Source: Luzula sylvatica
Taxonomy: Eukaryota > Streptophyta > Magnoliopsida > Poales > Juncaceae
Assembly: GCA_946800325.1 (NCBI GenBank)
Contig: OX326959.1
Span: forward strand, 9,816,501-9,880,500
Direction of reading: 5' to 3'
Length of the DNA stretch: 64,000 nt
Positions 1 through 10,242 of the stretch are shown here, piece by piece. The position numbers and the translations under genes were made by a program. Under the pieces are notes generated by a model, which saw only the letters and a program-made list of their open reading frames with translations, did not search any database and was not told the origin of the DNA. Within the stretch, counting starts at the first letter, position 1; each line of letters opens with the position of its first letter.

Positions 1-334
1 CAGGACATGCTGACGAAAAGCCAATGCCATACGGTACTACTTGGACGGATTTTATTTGATGCATTTTGTCGGGCCCGGCTGAAAATTTGTAGTATGTTTG
101 ATGAATGTAACGATGGGATTAACTTATTATGAGTAATGGTTACCAGTAATTTGAATGTTCTACATGTATTATGAATTTACTGTGCACATCACATACAAAA
201 ATGAAAAAAATAAATACAAATGTTGTAAATTTATTGACTTGGATTTTTCTTTTGTTGATATACACATATTCTACTAATGAACATTTTTATTTTTTCATAT
301 AACTTTTTTTTGTGATGAAAATATGAAAGCATCA
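1..334. other. Window edge; possible 3' end of an upstream gene
   Basis: The first bases read CAG followed by a short open stretch in frame 3 (about 18 codons, stop TGA at 57-59). Its composition looks coding and could be the last exon of a plus-strand gene cut off by the window edge. It is too short to identify. The rest is AT-rich and shows nothing recognisable. Confidence 0.2.
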
Positions 335-343
335 TTCATAACC

Positions 344-486
344 TATGTTGCGCGGATACTTCAAAAAACCGAATTTATCCGTATCTCCGTATCCGTATCG
401 TATTTTAAATCATATGTTAAATTGCTGTATCGTCGTATCCGATACGCGACGCCGTATCGACATATCGGCGTATCCGTACAACATAG
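344..486. mobile_element. 143-bp palindromic MITE, copy 1, with 9-bp target duplication
   Basis: A short palindromic element begins TATGTTGCGCGGATAC and ends GTATCCGTACAACATAG, so its ends are inverted repeats. Its interior is built from GTATCCG/CGGATAC words. It is flanked by a perfect 9-bp direct repeat, TTCATAACC, at 335-343 and 487-495. A target duplication of 9 bp is typical of Mutator-type transposition; that assignment is inference. A second copy of exactly the same length lies in opposite orientation at 47418-47560. Confidence 0.8.
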
Positions 487-757
487 TTCATAACCACTGT
501 AAAAATTCATAAATCAAATCAGAGTATTGAGGTACTTGACATCACAATTATTATGCATCAAAAAGCATTTATCAACCAATGTACACTTGGAACCAACATC
601 TAAATACACAAAAATTACATGTCATCACAGCAGCGTCGTATTACCAAGGAAGATAATAATGATATGAAACTTTTATTGAACAAACAATATCCTTCGTGAA
701 TATTACATAGACAAAACACACCAATTCAAATCTTTATTTACAATTAGATTCTTAAAT

Positions 758-1960
758 TTAAGGATAAATATCCAACCTAGTTTCCCAACAAAATCCACAA
801 AAATCAGTTACAACATTTCGATTCATATTATATTTATGATATACCGCAACCTTCTTTACGTACTTCCAAACATTTTCTCTTAAATTGAAGATCGCCACAT
901 TTTTATCATCAACTATATATACATAATAATTGAGTCCGCTACTTTCAAAGATTGAGAAATTATCCGCAAATTCATATGGCATTCTCGAAATCTCGTTCCA
1001 TTCCGTCCCACACAATTCCCAAATGGTGATGACATTCCTTCTTGTGTTATCCAAAGTCCAGCCAACCAAGATTAATTTATCGCGTAAATTCATTATGTTG
1101 GCTTTTAATATCCTATAATTCGGAATTGGAATCGCCAAATCCTTGAGATGGTGGTATTCACTTCTTTTGCTTCTCAGATCGTATGGCACCACATCCGTAA
1201 GTGTTAAAATATATATGATCCCATTACATATGACGACCTGATATATTTTTATAAACTCAACCATACCGGTATAAACATTCGTCCAATATTTTTTCTTGGA
1301 GTCATACAATTCAATGCTCACTTCACGCATATATTTATGCATGCCCTGTTTGGGAAAGGTCTTGACCAATGCCATGTAGTATGTTTTACATTGAATATCT
1401 ACCGATAATGCAACTCCAATGTTTTCTTCCGGGTTATATGGCCACTCTAGGAATCGTCTCCGGGACTTCAATATAGGATTACCTACAAAAATTTTATTAC
1501 ATTCATTTCTTTCGTACATTATACATACTAATCCGTGTGATGCCGAAACATTACGATATTCATAATTGAAGGAATCGAGTGAACCCGAAGGTTGCTTGTA
1601 ATATGCAAAATCAAACTTGCGCCAAGATTGTGAATCAGGGTCGAAGAAACACCCCATAATATCGCCTGTCTGATAACGTCTAAACATAATGTACCAGGGT
1701 TTATATTCTGCGGCACAATGGTCATTATAAATGCATTTCCTGTGTTGCCAGTTTTTCGAGACACATACAACTCTAATTAAATCCATGATTGGTAGTAACC
1801 TCAAAATATTCAATATTAAATCTTCAGGTAACATCTCCACCAAAAAAATGAGATTTTTAGATCCAGAATCATCATAATTTTTGACGATCGCGCGATAGCA
1901 TGACTTTAGATTTCTCCATTGGTTTGTGATACATGAACATCCACTATTAAGAAGATCCAT
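758..1960 (-). CDS. F-box protein with F-box-associated C-terminal region
   Basis: Single-exon gene for a 400-residue protein. An F-box lies at about residues 42-75, with the pattern LPEDLILNILRLLP followed by VCVSKNW. Such motifs bind SKP1 and place the protein in an SCF ubiquitin ligase as the substrate receptor. The remaining 320 residues contain the Trp/Tyr-rich blocks usual for plant F-box-associated or kelch-like domains, but I see no clean kelch repeats. The first ATG is used. A second Met at residue 43 (VEMLPED) would cut into the F-box edge, so the longer start is preferred. A TATA-like element lies about 140 bp upstream. The frame is intact. The substrate cannot be told from sequence; plant F-box genes of this type are numerous and fast-evolving. 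Confidence 0.85.
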   Translation of the reverse strand: MDLLNSGCSCITNQWRNLKSCYRAIVKNYDDSGSKNLIFLVEMLPEDLILNILRLLPIMDLIRVVCVSKNWQHRKCIYNDHCAAEYKPWYIMFRRYQTGDIMGCFFDPDSQSWRKFDFAYYKQPSGSLDSFNYEYRNVSASHGLVCIMYERNECNKIFVGNPILKSRRRFLEWPYNPEENIGVALSVDIQCKTYYMALVKTFPKQGMHKYMREVSIELYDSKKKYWTNVYTGMVEFIKIYQVVICNGIIYILTLTDVVPYDLRSKRSEYHHLKDLAIPIPNYRILKANIMNLRDKLILVGWTLDNTRRNVITIWELCGTEWNEISRMPYEFADNFSIFESSGLNYYVYIVDDKNVAIFNLRENVWKYVKKVAVYHKYNMNRNVVTDFCGFCWETRLDIYP

Positions 1961-2096
1961 TTATATTCAATGATGAAATAAAGTTAAAACAACAAAATCA
2001 ATCTTAGAATCAAAATCGGAAAGTGGGAAAGAAATTTTTGTATTAGGGAGGAAATAGTTGAAAAAAATTAGACGGAAATATGATTATGAAAGAGGG

Positions 2097-2105
2097 TATA
2101 TATAC
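2097..2105 (-). promoter_or_regulatory. TATA-like element upstream of the F-box gene
   Basis: The minus strand reads GTATATATA here, about 140 bp before the ATG at 1960. That spacing suits a plant TATA box with a 5' UTR of roughly 100 bases. Motif match only. Confidence 0.4.
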
Positions 2106-2106
2106 A

Positions 2107-2820
2107 AATTAGCATAACTACATTTAAGCTGGGTTTTTTTAATCAACAACAAACATCTTCAGCGTCAATTCTACCAAATAATAATTTTACCTTAAATAGC
2201 AATAAGTTTTAATGTGAACTAAATGTAGTTTTTGTAAACTAGCATATCCACTAATTCTTAAAACCAAATAAAACAAGAATAATGGAAATACGCGTTAAAC
2301 AAAATAAATAAAGTATTCTGGTCGAATATTATACCCTTAATTTTGCAAATTAGGTATAAACACTTTTAACTTTTGAAAATAATATACCACATATTGATAT
2401 TGAAATAACTTTTTATTCGAGCTCATAGTTACTTTTTGATTTAAATTAATATTTATTACCGCTACTCCCACGTTGTTTTGCGGGTTTGTCTATATTGACA
2501 GTAGCGTGATTTAAGATTATTCAGTAGAATTCATATGGATATTACGATTTGTTTTACGAAAAATCATGGGCATGACGGATCGTGCCGGTCCCAGCAATTA
2601 GTATCATAGCAAAACTATTGTGAATCACGGTTTAATTTGAAGAGAAACGAATTATATAGTGTTTAGCACCAGTAATGAGTAATGATACGAATCATAAATT
2701 TCCCGAATCTGACGTGGCACTTGTTGGTGTGCCATGTCACCTGAACCTATATCATTTGATTTATCACGCGCCATAAAAAGCAAAGAAGAGAAAAAAGAAA
2801 GAGAAAGAAACAGAAAAGAA
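2107..2820. other. AT-rich intergenic DNA upstream of the F-box gene
   Basis: No coding or repeat structure recognised. Confidence 0.5.
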
Positions 2821-2837
2821 ACACTCGTGTTGCTGTC

Positions 2838-3068
2838 ATGGATCTGGAGCGGCAGAGACAGATAGAGAGCGAGAGACCGTTGAGAGTGAGAGAGAGAGAG
2901 AGAGAGACGGATCGTAAGCCATATAGAGTCTCTTCTCACCGGCCACTAGATGGAGAAACCACTCGTCAGGAACTTGCAGAAAGAGATGCCAAGAAACTCG
3001 ATCACTGGAGAAACCACCTGATCGCCGGAGAAGCTACCATATCGCCGGATGTCTTCATCAAATGGTAA
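2838..3068 (+). other. Short open frame over a GA-rich stretch, coding status doubtful
   Basis: An open frame of 76 codons is rich in Arg and Glu because it runs over a GAGA microsatellite (about 2877-2909). It ends next to an ATG|GTAAAT sequence that could be a splice donor. No domain is recognisable and no downstream exon was found. It could be the first exon of a lost or non-coding transcript, or a chance frame. Confidence 0.2.
2877..2909. repeat. (GA)n microsatellite
   Basis: Nearly pure GA dinucleotide run with one or two interruptions. Confidence 0.85.
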
Positions 3069-4459
3069 ATTTCTACAAAAATTAATGTTTTAAAATGAAT
3101 TTTGTATTTTTTTTAAGTTATTAATTTCGGTTTTTTTATCCAAAATGGTAACTTTATGCCAATTTCAGTTGTTTTTTTTTTTATTTTATAAAAAAAAATT
3201 CAATATGTATTCTAAAATTCATTTTCCAATTTTTTTGACTGAAATTAGTGTTTTGTAGTAAGCTAGTTTTTTTTTTACTGAACTGTTAGTCTTGTTCGCA
3301 ACAGTTTATATTGTTTCATACCAATTCCAACACTTGATTCAATATTGTAGAGTGTGTCTAATATTGTTCGAATCATTTGCATATTGCTGAATTAGAATAA
3401 TTTGGAGTGGTTTCTCCAATTTTAGTCCCCACTACACCGGAGTTCAGCAAAATACAGTCCCTAATTTTGGAATGATTGTCATATTTGAATTAGACCTTAG
3501 TCACTCAAAAAGTCTGTTCCTAATAGCTCAATTTGACTAATTTAAAAATAATAAAAAGAATATATATTTTCATGAGAAGAATATAGTCTCATTCTTTATT
3601 CTCTCTCTTGTGTTGTTCTTCGCTCCTATTCAGTTGCATTTGCCACCTCAGCTTCGATTTCTTTCAGTTTTGACTCAATAATTGAGTATTTTATCCAATA
3701 CATAAATTGCGTAATTGAGAGGCGCATTGCCTGGCGCACTGATCTCTTGGCAGGTGGTGTGCCGTCACGGCAGCATGTATACATATATTATCTGCGAATA
3801 AATAAAATACAAAAAATGTCAGCACCACACACTTTTGACCTTATGCATACAAAGTGTTTGGCGAATGATAACTGATACTGGACAAAAATCAGGCAAAGAA
3901 TTAGGGTTTTTTTGTTTGATCGAACACCGAGTTACGAAACATAATTGATGCATTCTAAGGATCTGGAAAAAATGGTCCAAATTGTATTCTAAGTTCTCTT
4001 AAGCAAAAAACTTTTCTCGCAGCCCTAAAATAACATGAAAAAAAATGAGTGAGAAGAAAGAGCCAGCGTACACGGTACACCCAAAACAACCTTAATTTTT
4101 GCACAATGAGCTAGTAATTGACCCTAATTCAGTCATAATTAACTATAATTCACTTTAGTTTGTCTCGATTTTTCTGTATTTAGTTCAATTGATTTTAATA
4201 TAGCCTGAAATAAAACATAATATTCTGATTGGCCACAATATATCCCGAAATAATCCTAATTCAACTTAATGAATCTCTAACTAACCGTGATCCAGTCATA
4301 AATGACCACACTCCACTTTAATTTGTACTCAATTAATCTTAATTCATTCATTCAAGAAAGAAAGATGAAAATCGATAAAATCCAATCTTAAAATAGGAGA
4401 CTCGATAAAATTTATGAAAGAAATGGGTACCTTACTCTAAAAACTCTTATGGATTTGCT
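3069..4459. other. AT-rich intergenic DNA
   Basis: Homopolymer T runs and AT-rich sequence. I see no gene or element ends. Confidence 0.5.
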
Positions 4460-4960
4460 TTGTTAGTTCAGATCAATTGCAACGTCATGGCACCTTGTTC
4501 GCTGGATTTAGTTTCCAACTCCACTAAAGACCTTGTATGTATCATTAGCAGGGGGGGTGGGATATGCGCTCTCCATCTCCATTTGAGCGGTATTAGTATT
4601 TTGATGGAATTTCATGAGACTTTTGGGGTTCCCGGAGATCTGGATGGAGGTGCCTTGTTAGTTGAAAAAGGGTCTCAGAGTCGTCGTCGTCGTCGTCGTC
4701 TGGAGCTCTCTCTGGGCCGCCGCCTTGTTGAGCTGTCGCGCACCGGAGAGACAGAGACACGTCGCCCTTCTTCCGCTTCTTTTGTCGAGCGCGAGTGAGA
4801 TAATGTTCTTTCTCTGAGAGACAGCGCCCGTCTTGCCCTAGTCTTCAACACGGGCAAAGGAGGCATCGGACGGCCTACGTCGAAGGAAGAAGAAGAAGAT
4901 CCAACGACCAAGAGCGAAGAAGAAAGAGGACGACGTGGAAGCAGGATTTTACGGCCCAAT
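4460..4960. other. GC-richer low-complexity island
   Basis: The stretch is GC-richer than its surroundings. It includes a (CGT)n run at about 4680-4700 and GAAGA-type purine runs at about 4885-4930. Open frames on both strands give only Arg/Ser-rich low-complexity peptides. It may be the decayed 5' region of a gene; no product can be supported. Confidence 0.35.
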
Positions 4961-5149
4961 CAACTCGATTATGACTATTATAGATTAGGGAGGCTTTTGA
5001 AATTAAATAATCTAATTGGGTTATTTTTTAAACTTTCTAAGAAAATGTTGAACATTCTTTTTTCTATTTCTAGATTGTAGATTCCTCATGCTGAAAGGGC
5101 CATCAGAGAAGAGGTTATATATGGTGCCCCCAACATCCTCCGTGTATAT

Positions 5150-5282
5150 CATGGATGCGTCAATCGAGATTGATTTAATAGGTTGATTGGATTGATTAAG
5201 CATTAAATCAATGGTTAATTGGATTGATTCAATTAAATGGAGTAATCAATCTAATAAAACATTCTCGATTGACGCATCAAAG
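5150..5282. repeat. Small inverted repeat around GATGCGTCAATCGAGA
   Basis: GATGCGTCAATCGAGA at about 5154 recurs in inverted form as CTCGATTGACGCATC at about 5264. Between them are AT-rich words related to GATTGATT. This looks like a decayed foldback or MITE-type element; no target duplication was found. Confidence 0.5.
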
Positions 5283-5640
5283 AAATTTTATTGAGTTTGG
5301 GAGGCTGCTTATATTTTCCCATCAGAGAACTAGTCAATGTCTCCTCTCACAAAAACAAACAATCTTCATTTTTTTTCTTTCGCGTCAATCTTCGAACAAT
5401 ACAACAAAAACAATCCGACGAAAGTGTATTGTCGCTACAGTCTAGCGAATAGCTACTTTTGCATATTCGCTAAAATTATACGTCTTCGTACAAATTGGGC
5501 TTATGACAAGGTTACTTTTTAAATAAAATCCTAATTTGTATGTATATGGAAAATAATTGAAGATTCAAGATCCTCATGTCCCAGATAATTTAGTTTAGGA
5601 TTGAATATATTCAAGTTCATTTAAAAAAGTTATTTATTTA

Positions 5641-5810
5641 ATATTAAAATGATTGTCAATGGGCCCATAGCCTAGTTGGTTGAGTGTGATGTACACAAAT
5701 CCATGTATTATGAGAGGTTTATTTAATATTAAAATAATTGACATCAATGGATGGAGGACATATGAGCCTTCTCCATTATTATCAAAAAAAATATATATAT
5801 TAAAATGATT
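5641..5810 (+). mobile_element. SINE-like insertion with 14-bp target duplication
   Basis: The body (about 5655-5796) begins near a tRNA-like A box, TAGCCTAGTTGG, at about 5668 and ends in an A-rich tail. It is flanked by a perfect 14-bp direct repeat, ATATTAAAATGATT, at 5641-5654 and 5797-5810. A Pol III A box, an A-rich tail and a long target duplication are the usual signs of a SINE. A good B box was not seen, so the copy is degenerate or truncated. Confidence 0.6.
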
Positions 5811-5920
5811 AACCTTGCTTACGTACAAAATAACCAATTCAAATAATATTTCGAAATTAGCACTCCACGTCAAACAAAAAATAATAATAATTTGCTTATG
5901 GCATGGTTTTGATAGAATAC

Positions 5921-6986
5921 TTAAGCTAATATTCTTGCTCCTCGTTTTCCTTCTCCATTAATTGCCTCATCATCTATCTCCAGGGCACCATTTTTTCCGT
6001 TTCTACTTTCTCCATGTCCATTTTGATCATGTCCATTACTATAACCATTCTTCTCTTTTACCTCATGAACATCTTCCTTGACTGCAATCTCCATCCCGGC
6101 AACACAAAACTTTCTCAGAGCATCAACTACAGCCTGCTTGAACATTGCGACATCTACAGCCCCAATCACCATGTTATACCCCCGTAGCTTAAGCTGCTCC
6201 GGAGGGTCATGCGGGGATGCAATTCCACCCAAATATGCCGCTCCGTTTTTGTTTGCTAAGCTCAATACTCTCTTTTCAGCTTCTTTTAGCACGTCCATTA
6301 CGTTGTTGTTACCTGGGTCGGATATGTATCCCATGCTCGCACCCAGATCCCTCGGTCCCGTTTGAATTACGTCTACCCCGTCCACAGAAGCGATTGCTCT
6401 GACTTCTTGTAAACCTGGTACTGTCTCGACCTGTCATGGCAGTAAATTTTGTAGTAAAATCCATGTGTTAAAACTTAAAAGTGTATGTATATAATTACAT
6501 GTAGACAAAACAAAAACCAACCTGACACATGATGAGAAGATCCTCCTCACAACGGGAGAGATATGCATCATCGAGTCCATAGGCAGATTGACGCACCATC
6601 ATATGCGCCGTCCCACGGTTGCCACGTGGTGGATATCTGCAGTATGAAACTGCCAACTCAGCTTCTCTGACACTCTCAACCCCAGGAAACAAGATCCCTT
6701 GGGGTCCAAGATCGAGTGCCCTCATAGCCCAAAGTGGAGAAATTTCAGGGACGCGTATGATGACAGGAGTGTTTGTAGAGGCGAGAGCATGGAGGCAATG
6801 CAATGCTTCTGGAAAGCCGCCGGGTCCGTGCTCCATGTCTAGGATGACATAATCATAGCCTGCAAGACCAGCTATCTCGCAAATTGTGGGTGACATCGTG
6901 AAGACAAAGAGACCATGTAGGGCTTCACCCGAGGCCAAACGAGATTTGAGGTTGCGAGACAGGTTATGAAGGTTTTTGGGAGCCAT
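5921..6986 (-). CDS. HpcH/HpaI-family aldolase (class II, 2-keto acid type)
   Basis: Two-exon gene: exon 1 is 6522..6986 and exon 2 is 5921..6430 on the minus strand. The 91-bp GT/AG intron lies between them and the product is 324 residues. The N-terminal part carries the family signature DMEHGPGG and ALDLGPQGI. Exon 2 opens with VETVPGL and continues to GPRDLGASMGY. Glu157 and Asp183 lie 26 residues apart, the spacing of the two metal ligands in bacterial HpcH/HpaI aldolases. Those enzymes split 4-hydroxy-2-oxo acids into pyruvate or a keto acid and an aldehyde with a divalent metal; the plant substrate is unknown. No clear transit peptide precedes the conserved domain, unlike the chloroplast-predicted plant relatives I recall. 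The last 50 residues are hydrophilic, rich in Gly, Asn and Lys, and outside the fold. A longer continuous frame through the intron hits a stop, so splicing is required. Confidence 0.9.
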
Positions 6987-7106
6987 GTCTGAAGCTTTGA
7001 TCGAGAATTCGAGATGTTGATTTGTGATAGCTCAAAGAATGAATATATTGCTCTTATCAACTATCAGGAGGAAATTTACTTTGTGATAGACCGGGCCAGG
7101 AGTTAC

Positions 7107-7116
7107 ATATATATAC
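7107..7116 (-). promoter_or_regulatory. TATA-like element of the aldolase gene
   Basis: The minus strand reads GTATATATAT about 120 bp upstream of the aldolase ATG at 6986. Its position and sequence suit a core promoter TATA box. Confidence 0.45.
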
Positions 7117-7119
7117 ACA

Positions 7120-8098
7120 AATATTTTTGGGAAACTTCCTTTTGAATTTACCACAAGCTAGGGAGAACAGTGCAGCATTGTCTTTTGCTTACTTTTGACA
7201 ATAATTAGGGTTTGACAATATATGTATTCACTGGTATTATTTGTGCATTACAATATCCATTCTTCTCCATTGCCCCTTCATTTTTTGTGTTAACTAATAT
7301 TATTTCTGACTTATTAATTATTTTTGAAAGATTTTATTAACAAAAAAATAATAAAAAAGAAAGTGGAAGAAGAAGACGTTATTAATTAATTCAAAAGTTT
7401 ATTCAGACTTTGTGTTAATCCAAATTTGCAGATGTTATAATAATACGGTGTATAAAGAGTGTTAATTGTAGATTTAAAATTATGTATATGATGACATATA
7501 TTTTTTTAATTTGTATATGTTAAAAAATATTTATAGTAATTTTAAATTAATAAAATAATACAAAAATATGTTTATTAAATTCAAAGATGAAAAATAGAGG
7601 GGTACTTTGGTCCAAAAAAATTATAATACCATGATATATCTCTATAGGGAGGTAATTGAAAAGAAAATCTTGTATGTAGGATTTTTTTTGGAATTTCTCA
7701 AAAGTTAGAGGATTTTTGTAAATTCAAGAAAAACTAGGGGGTTACATGTAAATTTCCCTATGTTCAATTGTCTATCAAATTCATCTCAAAATCAAAGGAA
7801 ATTATTCATTTTTGATAATAAATAGAAATGGTCTTTTTCTATATTCATTGGTATTTTCAGCATGCGGCTAAACTAAATTTTAGAATCAATTTGAAATGGG
7901 TCCTTAATTTGCTTCTGTGTTCAAGGTCTTTCCTTAGCAGTCGGGCTAGAAACTTTGAACTCAATTAGCAGGATGTTGATATTAATAGAAATCATATTCT
8001 ACCAACGTAATTTTGAAGACTTGCAATGATTAATATTAAGAGGTGTTCAGAATATAATATATACAATTATCTTTAAATTTTGTCTTCTTTATAACAAA
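7120..8098. other. AT-rich intergenic DNA
   Basis: No genes. Runs of AT and remnants of the 'gtacccct / aaatttcac' type intergenic repeat occur around 7600-7760, but no clean element ends are visible. Confidence 0.5.
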
Positions 8099-8127
8099 CT
8101 AGTAATGGCCCGCGCAACAATGGCGCG
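8099..8127 (-). mobile_element. Helitron-type 3' terminus
   Basis: On the minus strand the sequence forms a short GC-rich hairpin: stem CGCGC/GCGCG at 8111-8115 and 8123-8127, loop of 7. About ten bases later it ends CTAG, followed by T. A hairpin just before a terminal CTRR next to a host T is the hallmark of a Helitron 3' end. The matching 5' TC end, which would lie to the right, was not located, so element length is unknown. Confidence 0.5.
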
Positions 8128-8129
8128 AG

Positions 8130-8640
8130 ATTTCATACATTTTTTACATGTTTTGTATAATTTGTTTAAATAGAATTTGCACAGATACGTTTAAACTTAA
8201 TTATATAATCATAATATGTTTGCAAATATATTGATATCAATAAATGCATTATAATTAATAAATGTTCAAGGAATTTGTCTATCATGGATATAAACATTAT
8301 AATTAAAAAAAGTCCATGAAATTGATCATCATTATAAATACACACCAAATAAATAAAATATAACATGTTCTAATTCAAACAAAATTAAAGTATCAAAACA
8401 AATAAAATAAAACCGTAAATAATACATATAAAACTGAAATATATATTTAAAACGTCATCCATTAACATAAAAATATCAAATTTTTTTTTTAAAAAAACAC
8501 AATTGTAAATTATATATCTTAAGAAATTTACAATTGAATCATAGTTTCATACGGGAATTATATATTGAGCCCGAATAACACAAAAATAACATCCTTGATG
8601 AGGCGGCAAGAGATAATTAAGTAGGTTGATTTGTATTATT
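8130..8640. other. AT-rich DNA to the right of the Helitron-type end
   Basis: No gene seen. It may be the body of the Helitron-like element that ends at 8099. Confidence 0.4.
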
Positions 8641-8649
8641 GATTGTCTT

Positions 8650-9185
8650 ATTTAACGATTTAATTGACCGTTTAATTGATTTGACATGTCAAATAACATT
8701 TATTAATATTAACATATTATAAATTATTGATGTGTTAATTAAATGTGTCAATTAACATTTAATTGATTCAATTAGAAATGTTAATCAATTCACTTTGTCA
8801 CATCATCGAGGATATTGTGATGAGTTTGGGGACCAATTATGTTTTTCTTCTATACATGAGTATAATTTGGGTTGCAATAGAAACAAAACTCAACAAAAAA
8901 AACAAAAACAAAAACTGACACGTGTCAATATGTGGTCACATGACAATTAACATTTACTAATATTAACATATTATAAATTATTAATGTGTTAATTGAACAT
9001 TTCAATTAACATTTAATTGAGTCAATTAAAAATATTAATCAATTTATTTTGTCACCTCATCAAGGATATTGTGTTGATTTCGGGGGTCAATTATATTTTT
9101 TTCTTTCATACATGCAATGGATAACTTGGATTATAATAGAAACAAAACTATTAAAAAAAAAAAAAAAAATTTTGTTGACATGTGT
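8650..9185 (+). repeat. Tandem duplication, period about 253 bp
   Basis: Two adjacent diverged copies of one segment share TTAACATATTATAAATTATT (from 8709 and 8962) and the later words CATCAAGGATATTGTG / CATCGAGGATATTGTG. The second copy ends in a poly(A)-like run at 9151-9168. No coding content. Confidence 0.8.
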
Positions 9186-9563
9186 CAACATAGTGTGAGA
9201 TGTTCAAAAATATAACTGTAGAAAGATATTAAACGAAAGGGACTTATCAAATTATGTTTGTATTTCTTTCTTGACTTTCTTATTTCTAATTATATTTGCT
9301 ATAGAATTAGAATCCCTGTGTCAATTTAAGAGAGCTCATTTAGACTTTATTGTTATGACCACGAAAGAAAATGGAGAACTAAAGCTATTTTAGATTTATT
9401 TAAGTGTTACTTTGGATTTTAGTAGAGAAGTGTTATTTTTTGAATTTCGTTAAACAAAGGGCTGCTTTCAACTCTTCCAAAAGACCATGTCATTTGTCTC
9501 ACGCAATATCAGGGAAATTATGCATGTGAAACATGCTGAACTATTATTAATTGGTTTCGTAAT

Positions 9564-10163
9564 TAGGGGTGTCAACGGTTCGGATCCGGTTCGGATAGTG
9601 GTCATACCAGATCCATATCCATATTGTCGGATCCGGATACGGTTCGGATAATAAACGGATACGGATACGGTTCGGATATTGTCGGATACGGATACGAATA
9701 TGGTTCTGTTTCGGATATTAAAACGGATATTATGTTATCATAACGTAACTTATTTTTTAGCTATAAATATATATAATTTGTGACATGAACGATAAATATG
9801 ATTATATTTAAACATAATTTTGCGATTGTGAGTTAAATCATTTACAAATCATTAATTTGTATATGATTTTTCAACTAATATCAAATATAATACATAAAAA
9901 TAATATATAATATGAGTATCCGGATCCGATTTCGGATACTCGAATCTAGTTTCGAGTATCCGGATCCTAAAAATACCCGGATCCGGAACACGGATCCGGT
10001 TCCCGCACCAAAACCGAATATCGAATCCGGTTCCGGATCTTAAAATTAGCAACCAGATCCATATCCGGATCCACTCGGATTCGGATATTTTTTTCGAATC
10101 CGGATATTTTTTCGGATACGGTTCGGGTCGGTTCGGGCAATATCCACACCATTGACATCCCTA
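9564..10163. mobile_element. Non-autonomous hAT-like element, 600 bp, 8-bp target duplication
   Basis: The left end TAGGGGTGTCAACGGT and right end ACCATTGACATCCCTA are inverted repeats. A perfect 8-bp direct repeat, TTCGTAAT, flanks them at 9556-9563 and 10164-10171. Eight-base duplications and TAGGG(G/A)TG ends are characteristic of hAT elements. The interior is a degenerate field of CGGATCCGG, CGGATACGG and GGTTCGG words on both sides of an AT-rich core, with no open frame. It therefore depends on a transposase elsewhere. Confidence 0.85.
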
Positions 10164-10242
10164 TTCGTAATGCCCCCTAGTTATGATTATTACATTGTCT
10201 GTCCCAATCGGCAGGAATGTGTTGAGTATAGGAGTACGTAAC

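Noticed and set aside
4675..4959. 94-codon minus-strand frame rich in Arg and Ser
   Set aside because: It runs over CGT and GAAGA low-complexity runs and has no recognisable domain.
758..6986. F-box gene and aldolase gene as a functional pair or metabolic cluster
   Set aside because: They are separated by about 4 kb of repeat-bearing DNA and no third enzyme is present; nothing links their roles.
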